DNA of 64,000 bases, taken from assembly GCA_014237855.1 (NCBI GenBank), contig JABACD010000012.1, positions 1-64,000 on the forward strand, written 5' to 3'. Source of the stretch: Planctomycetota bacterium. Lineage in GTDB: Bacteria; Planctomycetota; UBA1135; GCA-002686595. The first letter of the stretch is position 1. Each line of letters begins with the position of its first letter. The position numbers and the translations under genes were made by a program. This document shows positions 26,814 to 34,974 of this stretch, piece after piece. The notes beneath the pieces are model-generated. The model did not search any database. It saw only the letters and a list, made by a program, of their open reading frames with translations, and was not told where the DNA came from.

Positions 26814-29174
26814 ATGAATCCCCTGCTTCCACTGGTAGTCCTGAGCATTGCTCCCTTCACCTCCTCCATTCAGAAGCAGGAGCCCAAGCCTGCCCGGTAT
26901 GTTCGCATCGAGCTGCCGGGCGTTGATCGGATTCTCTCTCTCGCCGAGGTAGAGGTATTTTCTGAAGGTGAGCTGATCACACACGGCCGGGCTGTCCAGC
27001 AATCCTCGGTTGCCAGCAGCGGCGTTCCAGAGCGAGCGATAGATGGCAACACCCTTGGCGTCTATACAGACGGATCGGTGACACACACTGAGACCGAGCA
27101 CAGCCCGTGGTGGGAGGTCGACCTGGGCGACGAGTTCCTGCTGGACAGGGTCGTGGTCTGGAATCGAACCGATTGCTGCGAAGACCGCCTGAAAGCCTTC
27201 AGCGTGCAGCTGTACGACAAGCGCCACAAGTTGATCTGGGAGCGCAACTACATTCCTCGGCCCAGGTATCGGTCAGAGATCGTGCCCTTCACTGAGGCTC
27301 CGTCTGTCAAGTACGGCCCATCTCCGGAAGAGTTAAGCAAGCTCGGGCCTCGAATCAATCTCGCAGTGGATGAGGGCGTCCAGTTCCTGCTGCGACAGCA
27401 GATGTGGGACGGCTCTTTCCAGCAGTACTCGGATCAATACCCAGCTGGTTCGACGGGCCTGGCCCTCTACACCTTGATTCAGTCTGGGGTTCCAAGGACG
27501 CACCCCTCGATCACGCGTGCTGCAAACTACCTGCTCGACAACCCGCCGAGGCAGACCTATGAGCTGGGCACGGTCCTCATGGGACTCTGTGCCCTCGATA
27601 ACCCAGAGCACGAGCCCGTGATCGAGCAAGTGCTCGAGGAGTTGATTGCCATCCAAGGGGCGCGCTCTGCGAACGGCACACGCAACGGGTTGTACTCCTA
27701 TCCGGAGCACTCTGACCTCGCCGACCTCTCCAACACGCAGTACGCCGCTCTGGGGCTCCGAGCTGCCCACAAGACTGGAATGAAGATCCCTGACCGTGTC
27801 TGGCTGGGCCTCATCGAAGGTGTCATGCAGTTCCAAGAGGTGCCTCGCGAGGTCGAGACCTCTTCCCTGACGATGAGCGACGACGGGGGCAAGAGCTACA
27901 TGGCTGGTTTTCCCTATCGCATCAACGGTGTTCCAACGGCCTCGATGACCACCGCCGGTCTGGGCATCTTGGGGATCTGTGAAGAGGGTTGGGTGAGGAT
28001 GCCAGCGAAGCTGCATCGTGAACTCAGGGAGTCGAAGGAGCTGGGAACCAACTGGCTGACCTACAACTTCAGCGTCACCACAAACCCCGGCGGCGGCGGA
28101 GGTCGGCTCCTCTACTATCTCTACGGGCTCGAGCGAGTCGGTGCGCTCCTGGGGATCGAGAGCTTCGGTATCAACAACTGGTACTGGGAAGGAGCCAAGA
28201 AGCTAGTCGCTGATCAGGGTGATGGGGGCGGCTGGTCATCGGGGAACGAGAGCGATACATGCTTCGCAATTCTCTTCCTATCCCGTGCAACGGCGAGCCC
28301 GAGCACCGGTGTCGAGGCAGACCGAGGGACCCCCGAAGGCACCTGGATCGCAGAAGAGACGGATGCGCCAGTGCACTGGCGCGTGACCGGTGGAGAGAAG
28401 GCGACGATTTTCATCAGCGGGTTCTCCGAAGATGCGCTGGAAGAATTCGCGTTCGGGACAGGGTCATCCAGGGGGCTGCGAGTCCTGCAGGTCGAGTACC
28501 TGGTGAATGGAGACGTCGTGGCTACCATCACGGAGGAGAAGTCACGTCGTTGGGCGGGCCAGCGTTATGCAACCCGCTACTCATTCAACAAGCGTGGCAG
28601 CTACAAGTGCGAGGTACGGGTCAAGCTGCAGGATCCAGAAATCTCTGAGGAAGTGGTCGAGATCATGGGAGCCCCCCTCGTTATCGAGATCGAGAAGAGC
28701 GACACACTCGCACTCAAGGAGTACCTGCCTGACTCGAGAGCCAACCTCCTTCGTAACTCGGCCATGACGGTTCGATCATCGAGCGCGCACTCGGAGGGTC
28801 AGGCTGGAGATCTGGCTGTGGACGGCCTGCTCGGTACGGGGTGGGTGGCCGCAAAGGAGGACCTCGAGCCGAGCCTGACCGTCGAGCTACGTCGTGCCCA
28901 ACGTGGCCGTCGCTTGATGCTCAGTCAGCTCAATGTGAAGGAGTCCAGCCGGAATGGTTACGACAGGGCGACGAGGGTCCGAGTGGTGATCAATGACAAG
29001 ATCAACCTGACATTCGAGGTCGATGTGCCTCAGGACGATGAGCAGAAGCTTGTGCTCGAGCTCAAGAAGACTGTCGCCATGCGCCAGTTCGAGGTCACCA
29101 TTCTGGATCGGGTTACTGGCGCCAGATCACCCGGCCAGGTGGGAATCAGCGAGATTCAGTGGCACGCCAGGTAG
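26814..29174 (+). CDS. Secreted discoidin domain / terpenoid-cyclase-like toroid / discoidin domain protein
   Basis: The 786-residue product starts with a hydrophobic signal (MNPLLPLVVLSIAPFTSS). Residues about 25-160 resemble an F5/8 type C (discoidin) domain: ARYVRIELPGVDRILSLAEV, then AIDGNT and WWEVDLG. The middle (about 175-480) is an alpha/alpha toroid of prenyltransferase or squalene-cyclase type, with helices such as AVDEGVQFLLRQQMWDGSF and GSTGLALYTLIQSG. The last part (about 640-786) looks like a second carbohydrate-binding sandwich (AVDGLLGTGWVA). Such arrays are typical of planctomycete secreted proteins. Catalysis is not established, since the DxDD residues of a cyclase are not visible. 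It is a single gene. Confidence 0.7.
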   Translation: MNPLLPLVVLSIAPFTSSIQKQEPKPARYVRIELPGVDRILSLAEVEVFSEGELITHGRAVQQSSVASSGVPERAIDGNTLGVYTDGSVTHTETEHSPWWEVDLGDEFLLDRVVVWNRTDCCEDRLKAFSVQLYDKRHKLIWERNYIPRPRYRSEIVPFTEAPSVKYGPSPEELSKLGPRINLAVDEGVQFLLRQQMWDGSFQQYSDQYPAGSTGLALYTLIQSGVPRTHPSITRAANYLLDNPPRQTYELGTVLMGLCALDNPEHEPVIEQVLEELIAIQGARSANGTRNGLYSYPEHSDLADLSNTQYAALGLRAAHKTGMKIPDRVWLGLIEGVMQFQEVPREVETSSLTMSDDGGKSYMAGFPYRINGVPTASMTTAGLGILGICEEGWVRMPAKLHRELRESKELGTNWLTYNFSVTTNPGGGGGRLLYYLYGLERVGALLGIESFGINNWYWEGAKKLVADQGDGGGWSSGNESDTCFAILFLSRATASPSTGVEADRGTPEGTWIAEETDAPVHWRVTGGEKATIFISGFSEDALEEFAFGTGSSRGLRVLQVEYLVNGDVVATITEEKSRRWAGQRYATRYSFNKRGSYKCEVRVKLQDPEISEEVVEIMGAPLVIEIEKSDTLALKEYLPDSRANLLRNSAMTVRSSSAHSEGQAGDLAVDGLLGTGWVAAKEDLEPSLTVELRRAQRGRRLMLSQLNVKESSRNGYDRATRVRVVINDKINLTFEVDVPQDDEQKLVLELKKTVAMRQFEVTILDRVTGARSPGQVGISEIQWHAR

Positions 29175-29402
29175 GTCTGCTGCCGGTCCAGCCATCGAGA
29201 GCGGGCTGCAGACGAAGCGGATAGGGGCTCTTGCCAGCAAGCCCTCGCCCGGAGCCACTGGCCAGGGCCGTGGAAAGCCGATTGGTTCGGTGGTCCCTGG
29301 AGTCGCCGTGGTGAGCGGAAGCCTCTAGAATGCTGCGCATCATCGGTGCCCCGGGAGGACCTGGGCGCCCACTCGCCGCCCTCCTCCGAATAGAGCTCCA
29401 GC

Positions 29403-30617
29403 ATGTCGTTCCTCGCCACGATCCTCCTCGCCCTTGCCATCTTCTCTCACGACAATCCCGACCTGGTCGTCTTCAAGAAAGGCAAGGAGGTCGAGTGCCG
29501 CGTGCTCTTCGAGGATGACGCCAAGGTGATCTACACCACGGGGCGCAAGCCCAGGGAAGTTGCTCGCGATGAGGTTGCCGAGGTGCACTCGATCGAGCGC
29601 AGTGTTCGAACCTTCCTGGAGCGCTTCGCATCGCTCGATAGCTCGAACGTGACTGCGCTTGCCGAGCTGGCCCTCTGGGCCGAGAGCAACAACCTCCCTG
29701 GCGAGGCTCGAAACCTCTGGATACGTATCCTGATTCTGGACAACGAGAACGAGCAGGCCTGGACCAAGCTGGGGGGTAGCAAGGGGCGCAAGGAGTGGCG
29801 GATTCGAGTTCGTGGTCGTTACAAGACCCTCGAGCAGCTTCGCGAGCGAGCCTCGGAGTGGAAGACAGCTCTTGAACTCCCGACGGCCCACTACCTGATC
29901 AAGACGAATGTTGATCCGATGCTCGCGTTGGATGTGGCAATCGACCTCGAGCGCGTGAATCAGATGTACTACGACACCATCGGCCAGGTCATGGAACTCT
30001 TTCCCTTCGAGGAAGTTCCAGAGATGCACATCTATGCGGCGACAGACGATGCACCGCGGCCGCCCCAGCCCAGCTGGACAGCCTGGTATGAGCGAATTGG
30101 TAACACGGTCATGGTTCGAGGGCTGGAGGCCAACCGGCACGAGATTCGCAAGAGTGTGGTCGATCAGCTGATCCGCAACTCATTCCGTCTGGCCCAGGGC
30201 AACCGCGAGGGCTCCATTCCGAACTGGGCCCGGGAGGGCATTTCGAACGCGTTCGCCTTTGCCTTGCGAGCGGACCCCGGTGATATCGGAATCCAGACCG
30301 GCGTTCCCTACATGCCTTGGTTCGTGGACCAGGCTGCAGACCCCAAGCCCAAGAGCCTCAAGCGCATCCTGGATGGCGGGCGTGGTGCCTTCAAGACAGG
30401 CGATGCCGAGCAGCAGTTCGTTCGTGAGTCCTACACCCTGGCCTTCTTCCTGGTCAACGGAGACGACGGCATCTACCGGGAGCGCTTCATCGAGTTTCTC
30501 CGAAGCGCGTTCGATGGCCAAGGAGCCGCCACGCACTTCCAGAAGATCTTCGGAGAGAGTCTCGAGGACATCGAGGCTGCCTGGATGGCCTACGTGGCCA
30601 AGGTCGCAGGAGCCTGA
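29403..30617 (+). CDS. Secreted DUF1570-like (peptidase MA-like) protein
   Basis: The 404-residue product starts with a hydrophobic leader (FLATILLALAIFS). Residues about 20-60 form a small beta unit (VVFKKGKEVECRVLFEDD). A helical repeat segment follows, then the DUF1570 core: YLIKTNVDPMLALDVAIDLERVNQMYYD, MHIYAATDDAP and a long helical tail. In many relatives a HExxH zinc motif is present. Here the corresponding region reads NRHEIRKSVVDQL, so no HExxH is formed and protease activity is doubtful. It stands alone, forward, with 228 bases before it and convergent with the histidine kinase gene. Confidence 0.65.
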   Translation: MSFLATILLALAIFSHDNPDLVVFKKGKEVECRVLFEDDAKVIYTTGRKPREVARDEVAEVHSIERSVRTFLERFASLDSSNVTALAELALWAESNNLPGEARNLWIRILILDNENEQAWTKLGGSKGRKEWRIRVRGRYKTLEQLRERASEWKTALELPTAHYLIKTNVDPMLALDVAIDLERVNQMYYDTIGQVMELFPFEEVPEMHIYAATDDAPRPPQPSWTAWYERIGNTVMVRGLEANRHEIRKSVVDQLIRNSFRLAQGNREGSIPNWAREGISNAFAFALRADPGDIGIQTGVPYMPWFVDQAADPKPKSLKRILDGGRGAFKTGDAEQQFVRESYTLAFFLVNGDDGIYRERFIEFLRSAFDGQGAATHFQKIFGESLEDIEAAWMAYVAKVAGA

Positions 30618-30644
30618 AAACGGGCTCGCTGAGCGTTGGCCCTG

Positions 30645-32477
30645 TCAGGCGAGTGTCTCGGTCGCTGCCTGGAGCTTCACCCTGAAGATACAGCCGCCGC
30701 CCGGCCGGTCTCGGAGCTCGACGTTGCCTCCTACGGCCTGGGCCTGAATCTTGACCAGGTGCAGGCCCAGGCCCGTGCCCTTCGACTTGCGCGTGGCCTC
30801 GTCGCCACGTCGATAGAAGGCCTCGAAGACCAGCGCCTTCTCTTCCGCTGGAATCCCAGGGCCTCGATCGAGTACCTCGAGGATCGGCCTTCCTCCTTCC
30901 AGGAAGGTGCGTAGCAGGATCCTGTCCTGCGTGGGGCAGCCGGCAGGGGGCGGGGCGTACTTGCGTGCGTTCTCCACGAGGTTCAGCACGATCGATCGGA
31001 TAGCCTCGGGATTCATGAGAACCGGCGGGAGCTCCGGAGAGAGCTCCAGGTGCAGGTCGGCGGGAGCTCTCGTCTGAACCAGGAAGGTCTCTTCAATGAA
31101 CTCATTGAGGTCCCCTGGCTGTGGCTTGGACTCGACAGAGGTCACGTGGCTCTTCTCAAGCACACGTTCGACCATGGTCTCGAGCCTGTTGGCCTCGTGA
31201 ACGATTCGGCCGTAGTACTCGAGTCGCTTCTCCTCCGAGGGCGCCCACCCGTCTCGGAGCATCTCGCCATACAGGCGGATTGCAGAGACGGGAGTGCGTA
31301 GCTCATGGGTCACCGCGGCCACGAAGTTCTCGGTGCGAGCGGCTTGATCCAGATCACGCTTGACCGAGCGAAGGAGCAGGAGCATTCCCGTGGAGAGTGT
31401 CACCAGCAGCATCAGAGCAACCATCAGGAATCCACGAGTTTGGCGATGGTGTCGCTGACGCAGCTCCTCCGTGCTCACCGTGACCTGCAGTCCTCCATAG
31501 CTGGAGTCCTGCGGTTCGTAGGTCTCGAAGTCCAGCTCCTCTACCAGGTAGATCTCCTCGACGACCAGATTTTCGTCCATGGGGAACGGTGGGGTACCGG
31601 CTGGATGAAATGACTCTGGCTCTCGCAGTACCTGCCTGGCTACTTCGCTGGGGAGGTCTCCAAATAGCCACTGGGGGTCGATGAAGAATCCCTGTATGAG
31701 CGTCGCGCCAAGCGCGAGGTTCGAATAGCACTCAGGCATCTTGGCCAGTTCTTCCTTGCCGTCGACGAGAATCAACCGGGTTGCCAGGAGTCTTGGTTGG
31801 CCCAGATCATCGACATAGAAGCGGACATGAAATTCGTACTGGTAGATCTCGACGAACTCGTCGTCGAACTTGCGCAGAGCCGGCTCCTCACGAGAGAGGC
31901 AGGCCAAGTCAGTCTCCTCCGTCAGGTTGATGACGGCAAAAGAGAGCGGTACCAGGTCTGTCACTCGAAGGGTCTCCAGGCGAGTGATTCGCTTGGGGAA
32001 TCCGTCCATCCAGTCATGAGCGATCAGCTCCTCGATGGCGAATGACAGGTCCTGCTCGCGCTTGTCCCTCTCTTCCCAGCCGCTCCGTCCCCCGGGAAAG
32101 ATCTCGTAGGGCGCGTTCATCTGCTCGCGGAAGTCCCAGGCGAACCAGGCCAGGATTCCATCCGGTGCCTTCTCCGAGGTCAGCTCCGAGGGGACGAAGG
32201 CCAGTTCAGGGCCGAGGAGTTCCTCGGGATAGACCCTGCGTTGATACTGATTAAAGGGGCGCTGATTCTCGGTCTCGAGTAGCGCCTGGAGACGTGCCCT
32301 GACTCCTGCTACAAGTCTTCCTCGACTTGCCTCAGCCAGAAGAGGCATCTCGGCCAGCTCCAGGCTCTGTTCTTGAGAGAGCTGGCGCCAGTGCAGCCCA
32401 CCTAGCACGAAGGTGGGCAGCACCAGGAGAATGGAGTAGAGAGCGAGTGCGGTTCGTTTCTTCTTCAGCTGTGCCAA
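30645..32477 (-). CDS. Membrane sensor histidine kinase
   Basis: The 610-residue kinase has a first helix near residues 10-28 (LALYSILLVLPTFVLGGL), a large extracytoplasmic part of about 330 residues, and a second helix (LMVALMLLVTLSTGMLLLL). The cytoplasmic half holds the HisKA box with the phosphorylated His (VTHELRTPVSAIRLYGEM) and the ATPase boxes: N (NLVENARKYAP), G1 (DRGPGIPAEEKALVFEAF) and G2 (GTGLGLHLVKI). It phosphorylates the response regulator encoded just upstream; the genes overlap by 13 bases (32465-32477). The stimulus is unknown. The sensory region has no domain I can name. Confidence 0.92.
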   Translation of the reverse strand: MAQLKKKRTALALYSILLVLPTFVLGGLHWRQLSQEQSLELAEMPLLAEASRGRLVAGVRARLQALLETENQRPFNQYQRRVYPEELLGPELAFVPSELTSEKAPDGILAWFAWDFREQMNAPYEIFPGGRSGWEERDKREQDLSFAIEELIAHDWMDGFPKRITRLETLRVTDLVPLSFAVINLTEETDLACLSREEPALRKFDDEFVEIYQYEFHVRFYVDDLGQPRLLATRLILVDGKEELAKMPECYSNLALGATLIQGFFIDPQWLFGDLPSEVARQVLREPESFHPAGTPPFPMDENLVVEEIYLVEELDFETYEPQDSSYGGLQVTVSTEELRQRHHRQTRGFLMVALMLLVTLSTGMLLLLRSVKRDLDQAARTENFVAAVTHELRTPVSAIRLYGEMLRDGWAPSEEKRLEYYGRIVHEANRLETMVERVLEKSHVTSVESKPQPGDLNEFIEETFLVQTRAPADLHLELSPELPPVLMNPEAIRSIVLNLVENARKYAPPPAGCPTQDRILLRTFLEGGRPILEVLDRGPGIPAEEKALVFEAFYRRGDEATRKSKGTGLGLHLVKIQAQAVGGNVELRDRPGGGCIFRVKLQAATETLA

Positions 32478-33199
32478 CGGTATCCCTTACCGCGCACCGT
32501 CTGGATCAGAGTGGGATGACTCGGGTCGGGCTCGACCTTGCGTCGAAGTCCCACGATGTGGATGTCGACGGTTCGGGTCTCGACCTTGCCGTTACTGTAG
32601 TGCCAAACGTCAACAAGAAGGTCGTTGCGAGTCACCACGCGATCTCGGTGCTGGATCAGGTACCGGAGTATATCTCCCTCCCTGGGAGTCAGAGGTACCA
32701 GTCCTGTTGGACGGTGCACTTCCAGCCGTTCCAGGTCGACCTTGATGTCCTCAGCGAGCTCCAGGAAGGCCGGCGGAGCGTTGTCGAGGTCCCGTCGGCG
32801 GAACTGGGCCGTGACCCGAGCCACGAGTTCTGCGGGGGAGAATGGCTTGGTCATGTAGTCATCTGCGCCGGTTTCGAGGCCCCTGACCACATCGGACTCG
32901 TCCGCACGTGCTGTGAGGATCATCACCCTCACATCGACCTTCTCTGCCCTGAGGGTCTCCAGGAGGCTGAGGCCACTGACCCCCGGTAGCATCAGGTCGA
33001 GCACGACGAGGTTGAAGCTACCTTCCCTGACCAGCCGCAGACCGGTGGACCCGTCGAGGGCCATGTCAACCTCGTAGCCCGCGTGCTGAAGTGCATCGCG
33101 GATTCCGATGGCGAGGGATTCCTCATCCTCGATCACCAGGATTCGCTCCGCCTTGGTGGTCGCTTCGACTTGCTGGGGGGGGATCTGAGACATGGTCAT
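32465..33199 (-). CDS. OmpR/PhoB-type response regulator
   Basis: The 244-residue regulator has a receiver domain: acidic pocket at residues 24-25 (VIEDEE), phosphoacceptor Asp68 (VVLDLMLPG), and Lys118 (MTKPF). The C-terminal winged-helix DNA-binding domain begins near residue 145 and ends with VRGKGYRWH, typical of OmpR/PhoB members. Its stop lies inside the start of the kinase gene, so translation of the two is coupled. The 10-bp inverted repeat at 33254-33280, some 55 bases upstream, could be its own binding site. The target genes are unknown. Confidence 0.93.
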   Translation of the reverse strand: MTMSQIPPQQVEATTKAERILVIEDEESLAIGIRDALQHAGYEVDMALDGSTGLRLVREGSFNLVVLDLMLPGVSGLSLLETLRAEKVDVRVMILTARADESDVVRGLETGADDYMTKPFSPAELVARVTAQFRRRDLDNAPPAFLELAEDIKVDLERLEVHRPTGLVPLTPREGDILRYLIQHRDRVVTRNDLLVDVWHYSNGKVETRTVDIHIVGLRRKVEPDPSHPTLIQTVRGKGYRWHS

Positions 33200-33253
33200 G
33201 ACGATTCTCCGGGGTGCGAGGTTTCATGGGCCAGCTCCCTGCCGAGCTAGCTT

Positions 33254-33280
33254 CACGTTCCAATACGCCCTTGGAACGTG
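33254..33280. promoter_or_regulatory. 10-bp inverted repeat upstream of the response regulator gene
   Basis: CACGTTCCAA at 33254-33263 and its exact reverse complement at 33271-33280 flank a 7-base spacer. The repeat lies 55-81 bases ahead of the regulator start and about 100 bases past the stop of the methyltransferase gene. It could be an operator or a terminator. Only the plus side has a T-run (GCAGTTTT), which does not match either neighbour's direction, so an operator seems somewhat more likely. Confidence 0.4.
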
Positions 33281-33381
33281 GCAGTTTTCTGTCCGGCTCG
33301 GGAAATCACGAAGGTCTCTAGATTCCTGGTCAACCACGGGGCTAGATGACCGCTATCAGCCCTTCATCTTCCGGCTCGGGG

Positions 33382-34131
33382 CTAGGTACGTAGCCTGGCG
33401 TGAACCCACCAGGACAAACCCGAGAACTCTGTCCAATTGCGCGGCAGAGACTGATCCAAGGCCATGATAGTTCCCAGGAATTCGTTCAAAATCCAGGGTA
33501 ACTGGCGCACGTCACTGGTCAGGAGCTCGCCCTCCTGGAAGCCTCGCCGAGCCCTGCGCCAGAAACTGACGGCTGGCAGCAATAGGGTGTTGAAGGGCCG
33601 TGAATCGATGATCTCGAGCCCCTGCGCCTCCAGCTTGCGATCCAACTCGTTGCGCTCGTAGCGCTTGTGATGGCCGAGTGCACGGTCGTGATTGCCAAAG
33701 AGCGCGGGGTGTGCCGGAACCGTGGCGATCAGCTCTCCTCCCGGAAGCAGGCAGCGCGAGATCTGTGCCAGGGCGAGATCGTCATCCTTCAGGTGTTCGA
33801 GCACATCCAGTGCCGTGATCACTGCGAGAGTGGAGTCCTGGAATGGCGGTTCTAGAGCGTCGGCTCGAAGTAGATCCGTACCGTGGGAAGCCACCTGGCA
33901 GTGCGATAGAGCTACAGGGCTCGAATCGATTCCGAGCACTCGCCGGTCCCCGGCCAGTTCGGTGAGCAGTCCCAAGTTGCTGCCCGTTCCAGCGCCCAGG
34001 TCCAGGACCGGCCCCTGCGGCGCTCGAGCCAAGGCTCCGGCGAGCCAGGGGCGTAGACCTCGCCTACGAGCCCGGAACCAGAAGTGCCGCTCCTCGAGAA
34101 CTCGCATGCGCTCGATCTCAGCGGTGTTCAT
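33382..34131 (-). CDS. Class I SAM-dependent methyltransferase
   Basis: The 249-residue protein has the SAM motif VLDLGAGTGSNLGLLTEL and the core LAVITALDVLEHLKDDDLALAQ. The N-terminal EERHFWFRARRR and the GHHKRYERNELD element match the methyltransferase at 23313-24164, so the two are paralogues. It starts on the last base of the GT2 gene stop (34131), so the two are coupled and likely act on the same lipid-linked or sugar product. The substrate is unknown. Confidence 0.85.
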   Translation of the reverse strand: MNTAEIERMRVLEERHFWFRARRRGLRPWLAGALARAPQGPVLDLGAGTGSNLGLLTELAGDRRVLGIDSSPVALSHCQVASHGTDLLRADALEPPFQDSTLAVITALDVLEHLKDDDLALAQISRCLLPGGELIATVPAHPALFGNHDRALGHHKRYERNELDRKLEAQGLEIIDSRPFNTLLLPAVSFWRRARRGFQEGELLTSDVRQLPWILNEFLGTIMALDQSLPRNWTEFSGLSWWVHARLRT

Positions 34132-34859
34132 CAGCGATAGACGCCAAAGCGATAGAGCCAGCCGATACGTAGCAAGTCAACGAAGGCCCGGAGGGCGTCG
34201 AAGGGGAATCTCACCCGGGTGTCTGACCGGTGACTCCAGGCCACAGGCAGGGCCTTGATACGCATCCCACGGCTACGCGCGATGGCGATGACCTCCACAT
34301 CGAAGGCCCAGCGTGTGGTCTCCAGGTCGGTGAAGATCTGCTGGGCTGCATCTCGCCGGTAGGCCTTGAACCCGCAGGTGAAGTCAGCCACCGAGGCGGA
34401 GACCAGCAGTCTGGCCATCGTGCTGAAGGCCTTGCCGAGCAGGGCCCGAGGCCAGGGCTGACGCGAGACGATCCGGGACTCCACCTGGTGTCGATCGCCG
34501 ATGGCGATGGCTGCACCCAGCTCCAGTTCTCGAAGGGCGGAGGGGAGCACCTCGAGGTCGGTGGACAGATCCGCATCGAGGGTGGCGACCCAGCGCCCGC
34601 GTGCAGCCTGGATTCCACGCTGGAGGGCTGCCCCCTTGCCCAGATTGCGCACGCTCCGGAAGGCTCGGACGCGCCCGTCCCGATGAGTTCGTTCGATGGC
34701 GATGGCGCCGGAATCATCGGTGGATCCGTCGTCCACGCACAGGAGCTCGAAGTCGAGATCGAACTCCTCCAGCCGTGAGATCGCGTGGTCGAGCGCACCG
34801 CTCAAGGTCTTGCCTTCGTTGTAGATCGGCAAGACGAGACTGAGGTCGGGCTGGGCCAT
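34131..34859 (-). CDS. Glycosyltransferase family 2 (dolichyl-phosphate-sugar synthase-like)
   Basis: The 242-residue protein has a GT-A fold: LVLPIYNEGKTLSGALDHA, LLCVDDGSTDDSG, and the metal-binding DADLSTD after WVATLD. The region FSTMARLLVSASVADFTCGFKAYRRD is characteristic of dolichyl- or polyprenyl-phosphate glucose/mannose synthases. It has no strong membrane helices, like the soluble members. ATG 34859 is near the canonical start; an upstream frame to 35093 is ignored since it overlaps the YfhO-like gene and looks random. It likely makes an undecaprenyl-phosphate sugar used by a membrane glycosyltransferase such as the divergent neighbour. Confidence 0.88.
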   Translation of the reverse strand: MAQPDLSLVLPIYNEGKTLSGALDHAISRLEEFDLDFELLCVDDGSTDDSGAIAIERTHRDGRVRAFRSVRNLGKGAALQRGIQAARGRWVATLDADLSTDLEVLPSALRELELGAAIAIGDRHQVESRIVSRQPWPRALLGKAFSTMARLLVSASVADFTCGFKAYRRDAAQQIFTDLETTRWAFDVEVIAIARSRGMRIKALPVAWSHRSDTRVRFPFDALRAFVDLLRIGWLYRFGVYR

Positions 34860-34974
34860 GGTCCTGAGGTTATCGACCGGCGAGGGGCCCTTTCCAGAAT
34901 GTCGATTGAAGATCCGGGGCCCAGAGAGACCGAGATGCCGCTCGCATCGTCCATCAACAAGTAGTAGACACACC

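Noticed and set aside
29326-29331. TAGAAT as -10 element of the DUF1570-like gene
   Set aside because: No -35 element at a suitable distance was found.
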